A program made the translations under genes and the position numbers. From a virus, in IMG/VR virus record IMGVR_UViG_3300034106_005441, positions 1-64,000 of that record: a stretch of 64,000 nucleotides of DNA; one strand, written 5' to 3'. The first letter of the stretch is position 1, and each line of letters starts with the position of its first letter. The notes below the pieces were generated by a model. That model was not told where the DNA came from. It did not search any database and saw nothing but the letters and a program-made list of their open reading frames with translations. Below, piece by piece: positions 36,438 to 45,100 of the stretch.

Positions 36438-39161
36438 TTAAACGTTAGCGGAGGGTCCGAGATCGACGTCGCCCGACGACTCTTCCGGGTACGGCTCAAT
36501 AGTCTTTTGCTTCAGGAATAGAATCACGTCGCCAAGCATTTCAAACGCATTGCGCAGCGAGTCTTCCAATTCCGGCATGTCAGCTTTGCCGTAGCGGTCG
36601 GCGAACCGGTCGCCGTGCCAGTAGAACATAAACAAGATACGGCCCAGCTTGTCGAGGCCCTTGGTAAGCTCGCCCATGTAACGATCTACGAGGCCGTCGT
36701 CGCGCACGGCGCGCAACATGGTGCCGATCATGGCGGTATCAAACACTTCACGCTGGCCGCTTTGCGCCGCCTGCATGACCTGTTGTACGGCGCCCTGATC
36801 CAGTTCCGTGTTGGGGTTGTACACACTGCGATCTGTCTGGCTGGCTGACATGCCGGGCACCGGCACGCCGACATCAATGCCAAGCTGCGTCGGAACGCTC
36901 GTGCCCATGATGCTCTCGCCGCCCATTACCGGACCCGGATCGGCCGGGGCTGTGGGCGCGTTCTGAATCATCATCGGCGAGCCATACGGGTTCGCATACT
37001 TAACGTGGCAGGCGAATTTTCGCTTAGCCCGAGCCCGCGAAAGAATTTCGCGGGCATTTTTTTCGCGCAAGCCGTGCCGGGCTACCAGCGACACAAGGGC
37101 TTCCTTCTCAGAAAGTTCTTTCTCGATCGATTGCTTTTTGGGGCTGTGAATCTCGACCGCGGTGCCGTTGTGATACACAGTCAGGCTCGACAGTTTTTGC
37201 ATCATTACAAGCTGGGCGTCAGCAAGATTGCCCGGCATCAGCGGCGGGTTATCGCTCTCGCCGCAGCCGCAGGTGCTCTGCCCGTCAAGTTCGCCGTCAT
37301 CTTCACCGGGCGCGCACTTGAGCAGCTTGAAGCCTTCGGGAATAAAGATGTCGCCCATGCTGGAACGAATCGACCGGCCGCCCTTGGCGTTTAAATGAAC
37401 CCGCACGCCGTCACGGTACTTGTCGTAATTCAGCGGGTCGGTGTAGCAGCATGGCGAGATCGAACCCTTGGGCGGGAACTTAGAGTGGTCTTCCATGTGG
37501 ACTTCGTAGGCGTTACCGGCAAACTCCGTCTCGCCATATTCGCGGATCACACGAAACGGCACTGTCGAGTCGCCCGATTTGCTGATCGCCATGTAGCGCC
37601 CGCTCTTGGACACGCTGTTGGCGTCCGAAAGACCGTTAAACCACGAATCAAACTCGTCACCCTCGACGCGCGCAAAACAGAACACATGGTCGGCGCGGGT
37701 GTTAATCCACTCCGGCTTGCCTTCGGTGCGCACGACGGTCACGAAATCAGAACGCTTGGCCGGACCCTGCGGATACACGGCGATGTAGCACTTCTCGATC
37801 TCGCCCGGCTTGACCAGCACCATGTACAGGCCGCTCTGGGTCGGATTAAACAACTTCTGCTCGACCTGAATTTGATAGGGGACGGAAACATTGTCCCGGT
37901 CGCGCTTGTCGGTGATCAACACGCCGTCGCGCAGAAGCTTCTCTTGATCTTCTTCGGTATAGCCGGGCGGTAAAGCTGTTTGAACTGTGGCGTCGTAAGT
38001 CACAACCTTCAGCGTCGACTCGGCTTTCGGGGTTTCTGGTGCCTCTGACAAGACACTGGCGATTTTGACTTGATTCTGGCGCGCCGTGGCGGTGGCGATG
38101 GCTTCTTTAATGATGTCTAAGCCGTGAAACTCGTCGATAGCTTTGGCCATCTGCGGGGCGTATTGGCACGTCTGCACCAATTTAGCGATAGTCTGCAGCC
38201 CAGCTTGTTTAAGAAACTCGCGGAGGTTGAGCTTGTGACCGAGTTCTTCAAAAGCCAGCTTGGTGTTCATCGTGGCAGTTTTAGCCAATGCTGGCATCAC
38301 CGCTGTCATCATTTCTTTTAATGTCGGGTCAGCCGCCGCAATCTTTTTTTGCTGGGCCGCGTGAGCCGCGAGCATTTTTCGAGTTTGCTCTTGTTCTTTT
38401 CGTGCGCCGGCGATGTATTGCTGCAGAATTTTGTGTTTTTGAGCTTGAGAGAGCGGCACACGCAGATCAGCGGTGTAACCCTCGTTTTCATCACCAGCGT
38501 ATTGGATATTTTTCAGTAAATCTGGTTCTAGACCATGCGCAAACCACGGCAACGTTTTGGGGCCGTATTTGTACTTATTGCTGCCAGAATACAGTTCCAA
38601 ATTTTCACCAGAATGATCCAACGTTTGGCCGCCAACCTCATACGCGTTTTTCTCGTACATTGTCGGGCGCGCGGAACCGAACTTAGCCGGGCTGCGCGAA
38701 AGCTGTGTGAAGTCAGGCTGCCGCTGGCCGAACTGCGTGAGATTTTTATCAATACCGGCGCCAAGAATGCTGGGCTTGCGATTAATGAGGTAGTTGACCC
38801 AGTTCTCTTTGAGCGGGACGAACATATCCTGATTCTTGATATACAGGAGTTCGTGGCCCTTGAGGTCGCCGTTCAAGAAGAAAACCGGGGCATATAACCA
38901 CATGGAGCCGACTTTAAACGCAAAGACTCCAACAGCTTTGGTGTTCTCACGGTTACGGTCGAGAAGCTGGAAGCCAATCTCATGGTCCATCAGTTTCGGG
39001 GCAGAATCCCGAAGGTAGGCGTGGGCCAGATTAGAAAAAGCCTGTTCAAACGCCACGTCGTCACCGCGGCCACCAATCTCGGCGGTTTTAGTACGGTCAT
39101 GCGACCGGACGACGTTTAACCAGTGCTTCCACGAAGCTTCTTTGGACTTTTTATTAAACAC
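36438..39161 (-). CDS. Large conserved-looking virion-block protein, 907 residues
   Basis: GTG start at 39161 with GGAGGT 7 bases upstream. Residues 75-125 contain GVFAFKVGSMWLYAPVFFLN and ELLYIKNQDMFVPLKENWVN, a segment I believe recurs in large phages, without known role. A Cys pair/cluster (STCGCGESDNPP) lies near residue 625, and the C-terminal 150 residues are helical, Met/Gly/Pro-rich then ELEDSLRNAFEMLGDVILFL. It directly follows the beta' C-terminal gene. Candidates are a portal-type or internal head protein or an RNA polymerase partner; I cannot decide. Confidence 0.6.
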   Translation of the reverse strand: MFNKKSKEASWKHWLNVVRSHDRTKTAEIGGRGDDVAFEQAFSNLAHAYLRDSAPKLMDHEIGFQLLDRNRENTKAVGVFAFKVGSMWLYAPVFFLNGDLKGHELLYIKNQDMFVPLKENWVNYLINRKPSILGAGIDKNLTQFGQRQPDFTQLSRSPAKFGSARPTMYEKNAYEVGGQTLDHSGENLELYSGSNKYKYGPKTLPWFAHGLEPDLLKNIQYAGDENEGYTADLRVPLSQAQKHKILQQYIAGARKEQEQTRKMLAAHAAQQKKIAAADPTLKEMMTAVMPALAKTATMNTKLAFEELGHKLNLREFLKQAGLQTIAKLVQTCQYAPQMAKAIDEFHGLDIIKEAIATATARQNQVKIASVLSEAPETPKAESTLKVVTYDATVQTALPPGYTEEDQEKLLRDGVLITDKRDRDNVSVPYQIQVEQKLFNPTQSGLYMVLVKPGEIEKCYIAVYPQGPAKRSDFVTVVRTEGKPEWINTRADHVFCFARVEGDEFDSWFNGLSDANSVSKSGRYMAISKSGDSTVPFRVIREYGETEFAGNAYEVHMEDHSKFPPKGSISPCCYTDPLNYDKYRDGVRVHLNAKGGRSIRSSMGDIFIPEGFKLLKCAPGEDDGELDGQSTCGCGESDNPPLMPGNLADAQLVMMQKLSSLTVYHNGTAVEIHSPKKQSIEKELSEKEALVSLVARHGLREKNAREILSRARAKRKFACHVKYANPYGSPMMIQNAPTAPADPGPVMGGESIMGTSVPTQLGIDVGVPVPGMSASQTDRSVYNPNTELDQGAVQQVMQAAQSGQREVFDTAMIGTMLRAVRDDGLVDRYMGELTKGLDKLGRILFMFYWHGDRFADRYGKADMPELEDSLRNAFEMLGDVILFLKQKTIEPYPEESSGDVDLGPSANV

Positions 39162-39207
39162 AGAGCCACCTCCATGCGGCAGATATTAAACTCATACCCC
39201 TACCAAT

Positions 39208-41160
39208 TTACAGTGTTTTTGGCGGTGAGCCTAGTGGGACTTGCGGGGTACTTGCGGGGTACTTGGGGGGTACTTGGGGTGTCGGCTCTGGTTTCCAGCC
39301 GCTCGTCGCGCCCGAAAGACCGAACTGCTCGCCGCGCGCTAAAGCCGGCACGTAACTGCTGCCCGCCGCGTCACTGGCTCGCCCACGATGCACGCTATCT
39401 AAGAAACCGCGCTCCTGATACGAGCCCAACATGCGTGTCATCCAATCGGGGTCGTTAGAAATATTGGCCATGCCGCGCACCATCTCAGACTCAAACGGCG
39501 GCGGTTCTTTATGCGCTTGAATGTTGTTAATGCCATACTTCTTGAGGTTATCAGCGACGCTCTTGGTAATCTTGGTGCCAATCGAGTAGTGCAGTGCCGG
39601 TTCTTCCAGATAATGATTTGAGAGCGTGGCTGGATTACCCGCAATGGCGCCGTCTCTCGGCCGCCACGAGCGCTCTAGCATTGAATACGGCACCACGTCG
39701 TCTGGGGCGTAGTCGCCGTACTCGTCGTTCATGCGCACATGGTTAATAAGCCCGCGCGCGACCAGTTCAATGTTTCGACGATGCGAGGTGATGCCAGAGT
39801 TCTTCAAAACGTCGCGCATGGCGGAGACGAAATAGCGGCGTCCTTCGCCGACGCCTTTGTGTCGCACTATCTCGGCGGGATTAGGCATGCCGTCTGAGAG
39901 CACGTCGCCGGCCTCCAGCGGGTCGCCCTTTTTTACAGAGACTACTCGGTCGGCGGGGACGTAGTGCTCCTCGCCGTCCACGACGACGTACGAGCCGCCT
40001 TGGGCCGCTGGGCGGATTTCCTGCACGCGGCCTTCACGCTGGGCGTGCGTGGCGCCGTCAGGATATTTCTTTGGCACTTGCACCAGTGCGTTAATAGCCT
40101 TAAAGCCGCCGATAGACTTTGCACCGCCGACACCGCCGGAGTGCTTGGACGAAAGCTGAGACTGCGAGACTGGCTCGGACAACGCCTGCGCGGCTGCAAC
40201 GCCGACGTAATCACCCACCGGCGGCAAACGACCCTTTTCCCGATAGCCGACATCGCGGGCGTATACGCCGCCGTCTTCGGGGCCGCCGACAGTCGGGCTG
40301 CGCACTAAAATATCTTTAATCCCCATTTCTTTGAGGTCTTTAAGAATCTTGGGGGTGAGCAACGTGTTGCGCTTATACTGGCCAATCGGGCGGGCAAGAA
40401 ACGCGCCCTCGTTATCTGGGTCGTCGACGTCCGAAGGCATGCCGCGGTTATGGGCCGTAGCGATGCGCTCCTCGTCGTCATCGTCATCAGCGGTCACAAG
40501 CAGACGATGCGCCATCTGCGTCAACTGCTTGCCGTAAAAGCCCGCGTCGGCCGTGGCTGTCTTAACGTCAATCACACCCTTGCGCGTCCCGAAGCTGGCG
40601 GCGAAGTATTCCGCCGGCGTTAAACCGCGGCCGTACGAGCGCAACACCGGCAGCGGTATCGGCTCGTCTTTGTGGTCAACGTACTGCATGTCGGCGCCGA
40701 TAAGCGAGTTCAGCGTAAACTTGTTGCCACTACCGCCGCCTAACACCTGATGCACCAACGGGTTGTTATTTTCTAGCGCCTCGTTGTACACGTCTTCGAC
40801 GAGTTTTTTTTGCGTGTCAGCGGCGAGTTGCAGAATTTTTAACTGCCGCTCTTTTTCCGACGTGCCGGGCGTCGCCATGATGCCGCGCAGCTTTTTACGT
40901 ACTTCTAATTCCGCACGCCGACTGGCGAACGTCGGCTTGATGTCTTTTAGCCCCATCGACAGGCCGCCCGTCGAGTACGCCACGTCGCGAGAGACGTCAT
41001 GAATCTTCTTCATGACTTCGCGGTATTTATCGGGGTGGCGCTTTGCTAGATCAGTGGCCAGCGCGCCCATATTCTTCTTGTCGAGCACGCGGTCGTAGTT
41101 CCGCATGTCTTCCGGCAACGCTTCGTTGATGAGTAACTGGCCTAACGTTGTTTTTAACAC
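39208..41160 (-). CDS. RNA polymerase beta' subunit, C-terminal half (RpoC2-like)
   Basis: 650 residues, GTG start at 41160, 9 bases after the preceding stop. Residues 178-223 (GRGLTPAEYFAASFGTRKGV, ATADAGFYGKQLTQMAHRLL) align with the bridge-helix-adjacent and trigger-loop region of bacterial beta'. Residues 315-345 (DYVGVAAAQALSEPVSQSQL then SSKHSGG) align with the IGVIAAQSIGEPGTQLT region. The trigger loop folds over the incoming NTP at the catalytic centre. Large lineage insertions of bacterial beta' are absent. The end is Pro-rich and encoded by four 11-base tandem repeats. With the fused beta-beta'N protein it would complete the core. Confidence 0.9.
   Translation of the reverse strand: MLKTTLGQLLINEALPEDMRNYDRVLDKKNMGALATDLAKRHPDKYREVMKKIHDVSRDVAYSTGGLSMGLKDIKPTFASRRAELEVRKKLRGIMATPGTSEKERQLKILQLAADTQKKLVEDVYNEALENNNPLVHQVLGGGSGNKFTLNSLIGADMQYVDHKDEPIPLPVLRSYGRGLTPAEYFAASFGTRKGVIDVKTATADAGFYGKQLTQMAHRLLVTADDDDDEERIATAHNRGMPSDVDDPDNEGAFLARPIGQYKRNTLLTPKILKDLKEMGIKDILVRSPTVGGPEDGGVYARDVGYREKGRLPPVGDYVGVAAAQALSEPVSQSQLSSKHSGGVGGAKSIGGFKAINALVQVPKKYPDGATHAQREGRVQEIRPAAQGGSYVVVDGEEHYVPADRVVSVKKGDPLEAGDVLSDGMPNPAEIVRHKGVGEGRRYFVSAMRDVLKNSGITSHRRNIELVARGLINHVRMNDEYGDYAPDDVVPYSMLERSWRPRDGAIAGNPATLSNHYLEEPALHYSIGTKITKSVADNLKKYGINNIQAHKEPPPFESEMVRGMANISNDPDWMTRMLGSYQERGFLDSVHRGRASDAAGSSYVPALARGEQFGLSGATSGWKPEPTPQVPPKYPASTPQVPLGSPPKTL
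39236..39279 (-). repeat. 11-base tandem repeat in the 3' end of the beta' C-terminal gene
   Basis: Four consecutive 11-base units (minus strand CCCCAAGTACC, CCCCAAGTACC, CCGCAAGTACC, CCGCAAGTCCC). Because 11 is not a multiple of 3, each unit is read in a new frame, giving PQVPPKYPASTPQVP. Gain or loss of a unit would change the last dozen or so residues. Confidence 0.85.
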
Positions 41161-41169
41161 GGCACTTCA

Positions 41170-41394
41170 TCAGTTTTTAGGCGGTGGCGGCAGTTCGTGC
41201 ACTTTTGGCGCCGGAGTCTCTACCCCCGACATTTTCAGCACAGTCGCAAAATCTTCGTCGCCCACTGCAGAGTACATAATGCCCTCGGCAACGTGGGTGG
41301 CGACAAAAATAGGATTGTGCAGGTCGTCTTCGATAACGACGGTGTGCGCTTTCGCTTCCGCAGGAATTAAATTGTGCTGCGTCTTAACCAGCAT
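41170..41394 (-). CDS. Small protein between polymerase-region genes
   Basis: 74 residues (MLVKTQHNLIPAEAKAHTVV, ending Pro-rich HELPPPPKN). It overlaps the upstream Pro/Ala-rich gene by 11 bases and lies 9 bases before the beta' C-terminal gene. Compact enough for a small polymerase accessory subunit, but no similarity to omega or other known subunits is visible. Confidence 0.55.
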   Translation of the reverse strand: MLVKTQHNLIPAEAKAHTVVIEDDLHNPIFVATHVAEGIMYSAVGDEDFATVLKMSGVETPAPKVHELPPPPKN

Positions 41395-42100
41395 GATTCG
41401 TCAAACTCCGGCAAAGAGCAGCCACGGCGCTTGCTTTCGTTTGAAGGTCCACGTTATCTGGCGATGAGACCGTAGATGTCACGCTCTGATCTACCGGACG
41501 GCCGATCCGGGAGGCGTGCTGGTCGACAGCGTCCCACCAGTTCGCCATCTTGGGTGGGCCGCCGGCTTCCGGAGGCATGCCGCCTGCGGCGGCCGGGTCA
41601 CCACCCGCGCCCTGCTGCGGCGGCGGAGGCGCCATGGGGCCACCGGGAAGCGCAGTTTCAGCCGGCGGGGCGCCAGTTGTGCCGGGCGGAAGCACAAGCG
41701 ATTCCGGCGCAACTTGCACGCCCATGGCGTTCATAATCGCCGTAAGCTGCTGCTGCATGTTGTACAGCCGGTAATCAAGCATCTGCATCATTTGCTCGGG
41801 CTTTAGTTTTTGCCCACCGGCGGCGCCAGCCGCCGGAGGTGGCGCGGGTTGCGCCGGCGGCAATCCGCCCATCATCGACGGGTCTGTCATGCCCGGAGGA
41901 GCCGCGGGCGCCTGCTGTGCGGCCGGATCGCCGGCGGGGGGCGCAGCGCCTGCAGCGGCCTGCATCGGCGTAGCCGGCGGCATGACGCCCATATCATTCG
42001 GCATGGGGGCGGCGGCTGATGGCGGCACAACGGCCGACTTTTCCAGCAAAGACTGGCGGGCCAGCGACAAAAGTTCCGGATTCACAGTATAAGACATCAT
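41384..42100 (-). CDS. Pro/Ala/Gly/Met-rich disordered protein
   Basis: 238 residues with one helical core (LKPEQMMQMLDYRLYNMQQQ, residues about 103-130) flanked by long Pro/Ala/Gly tracts. Start is one of two adjacent ATGs (42100 or 42097) after GGAGG. It lies between the two polymerase genes. The pattern suits an inner-virion or linker protein; similar low-complexity tracts occur in the scaffold-like protein at 30667. Function unknown. Confidence 0.6.
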   Translation of the reverse strand: MMSYTVNPELLSLARQSLLEKSAVVPPSAAAPMPNDMGVMPPATPMQAAAGAAPPAGDPAAQQAPAAPPGMTDPSMMGGLPPAQPAPPPAAGAAGGQKLKPEQMMQMLDYRLYNMQQQLTAIMNAMGVQVAPESLVLPPGTTGAPPAETALPGGPMAPPPPQQGAGGDPAAAGGMPPEAGGPPKMANWWDAVDQHASRIGRPVDQSVTSTVSSPDNVDLQTKASAVAALCRSLTNHAG

Positions 42101-42120
42101 TACCTCCGTGTAATATCAAT

Positions 42121-45100
42121 TCAGGCTTTATCTTCTACGATGTGTACCGGCGTGTCCACGTCAATCTCGCCGCGCCGATATGCCGACAGAGCATCCTTCT
42201 TGCTGCGATAAACCCGCGGCTTCGACCGATTGTTCATTTTACTGGAAGCTAAGTATACACCAGTCTGATAATCCTTGTTCGGTACATAGTGCGCTTTAAA
42301 GTTCGCCGTGGCAAAAAGGTTTTTACTGGGGAGCATCTTTTCGACAGCTTCCTTGGCGGCGTCGTCGGTGCTCGGGACGTGATACTGCATGGCGTCCCCG
42401 TCAAAATCGGCCCCGAAGCCCTTTGTAATAACAGGATTTACTTCCATGACCTTGTTTTTGGTCAGGCGCGGATAAAACGCCATAACCCCGTACCTGTGCA
42501 AGACCGGCGCGCGGTTAATAACAATAGGCTTAGAATTCATTTGCTTGTCGAGTTCGTCAAAAGCTGCCTTGTTTTTGTCCTCTACAGCGCGCAAAGCTTC
42601 CATTCTGGGCAAACCCCGTCGCACGAGGCCACGCACGACAAACGGCTTATAAATCTCCCATGCTTTTTCTTCGGGGAGCGCGACTTCGTCCATGTCCAAG
42701 TCGGGATTCGGGGTAATCACAGCACGGCCCACAAGATCGACGGTGCTGGACAGCAGTTTGCGCTGCATGGTGCCGAACTTAGGGCTGTCCCCGAATATCT
42801 TGGACAGGAAGCCCCGGACATTGCGCTCGACGTTCTTGGGGTGCTGCGGGTCGCCAAGTCCGGTGACGGCTTTCATCGAGTCGTAAAGAGACAGGCGCTC
42901 GTTCCCGTAATCGGCAAATGCGCCAGACGCCTCTTTTAAGACGTTATTGGATTCAAGCAGTTCTTTGTAGAGATAATTGGCGTCATCTACGAGCGGAAGC
43001 TTTTTAGCCCCCATTGTCGAGACAGGCCGGAACGCAGGGGGCAACACGCCGACCTTGGTGAGCATCCAGCTTTCAGGATTTACACCAGTAGCTTCGGCGC
43101 CCTTTAAAAAGCCTAGACGGCGTACGGCGGCATCTCGAATAGTTTTGCGGCCTGATTTGATATCTTCCCGCGCTTGGTCAATAGCCTTCGGAACGTTAAT
43201 GCGCTTCAAAGCATCCTGAATGGCCGCAGGTCCCGTTGAGTCGCCCAGTTTGTCTTGGCCAGCGAGAATGCCACGGAATTGCTTTTCAGTAAGCCCAAGA
43301 ACGCGGCGAATGGGTTCTTCCATAATCGGGTTGGGCATTGGCTCGTGTAACGTGATCTTCGCCCAACGATTGCCGCCATGACCCCCCGTAAGCGTCTCAT
43401 CGAACAAGCCGCCTTTGATGGGCTTGAGATTGCCTTTCCAGTCGACGGTCTCGGCGCTGGTTAATTCACGGTCTCCAGCCAGTTCGTCGATGGACTTGTC
43501 GGTCAGGGCCATGATGTGCGTTTTAGTTCCCGTACGCACTGTATTCACGCCAGAAGCCCGCAGTTGATTTACAAACTTCTCGTAGACGTGCGGAACTTTG
43601 GGGAGCGGCGGGTCGTAGCCAGCCATGAATTGCGTCCAGTATTCAGGGTTGGCTTGGCCGCGTACCATTTTAGAATCGCGTACTACTTTGCCGGCGCCGT
43701 GGGAAAGCAGAGCGCCTAGTTCCAGCATCCCGACTCGCTTGGCGCCTTCAGAGCCACCTTTCGCGGGTGTGCCTTCGGCTGTGTATCCACCGGTAGAGCG
43801 GCCTTGACCTTTAGACTCGGCTGTGTGGTGGAGCTTCATAAAGAACCGATGGCCAGTTAAAATTCCCTTGATCTTCCGGCCAGATTCCGGGTCAGTCAGG
43901 TCTTCGGTATCAGACAGGCCGTTTTTGGCGAGTTCCTGCTGCGCGTACTCTATTAAGTCCCGCTGGTCGTCGAAGTCTTTAATTTTGAATGGCTGGCCGG
44001 TCTTGGCGGCGATTTTGCCCAGTGCCGCCTCAACGATCTGGGCGGGGTTTACACGGTTAATAAGTCCGAGGGGGCTGACAAGTATCTCCATCGGGTTTCC
44101 GTCCTTGTCGGCGGGCATCTGGCCGTCTGGGACGATTTCAGATACCACGCCCTTGTCGCCAAACCTCCCAGTGATCTTGTCGCCCACTTCCATCTGAGAC
44201 TGAGACTTTACAACAACCGAGACGCCCTTCTTGGTGTGCTCAACGTCCGTAACAATTCCGGGCGAATGATGGTCCCACGTAATAGTTTCGTTAGCAAAAG
44301 ACCCGCCACGACCTCGATGGACTTTGCCGTATACCTGATCGCGCTTTTTGGCGACGAGGACGAGCGGGTCACCAAAGTTCACAGTCATGCCCTTCTTGAT
44401 AGCGCCGTTGTCGTCAAAGTTATCTAACAGCTTTTTGTCGTACTCAGAAGGAAACAGCGACATGAAAGCTTTTTTGCCGACGTGAGTGTTATCGTCCCAT
44501 TCGGCTTCGTTCTGATACATGTGCTGGCTGGTGAGTCTTTTGGCGGCAGACTCGGAAATTACTACAGCGTCTTCGTAGTTTCTTCCTCGGAACGGCAGAT
44601 AGCCCACGCGGAGGTTTAATCCCAGCGCAGCAGAGCCGTTCTTGTCCGTAAAGTTCGACGTTGCGAGAAGCTGGCCGGGTTTGACTACGTCGCCGGGCTG
44701 CACCGTAGGCGTCTGCGTCCAAAACGTCTTCCGGTTGAACGGCATGTCGTTATACAAATCAATAACTTGCTTCTGGCCGTTTTGGTCGCGCAGAATAATT
44801 TCGTCAGGAGTAATAGACTCGATTTTGCCGCCGAATTGTGATTTGATGGCGCCCAATTTCTCGCCCATCTCGTCTTCATGCGAGGTGCCCGGCGTGTCCG
44901 CTTTTTCAGACTGCACAAATGGGGCTTCCGCGTTGGCGAGAGGTAGCGCCTGTGTAAACATTCGGCTACCCATGATGACGCGCTGGCCTTTTACCATAGA
45001 CTTCATCGGCACCATATTTGTGAGGGCCGAGAAAGTGCTGTCCATATTGGGAACAGTGTATTGCGCGTCTTTTTTGGGCACGTATTTAATCTTGCCGTTT

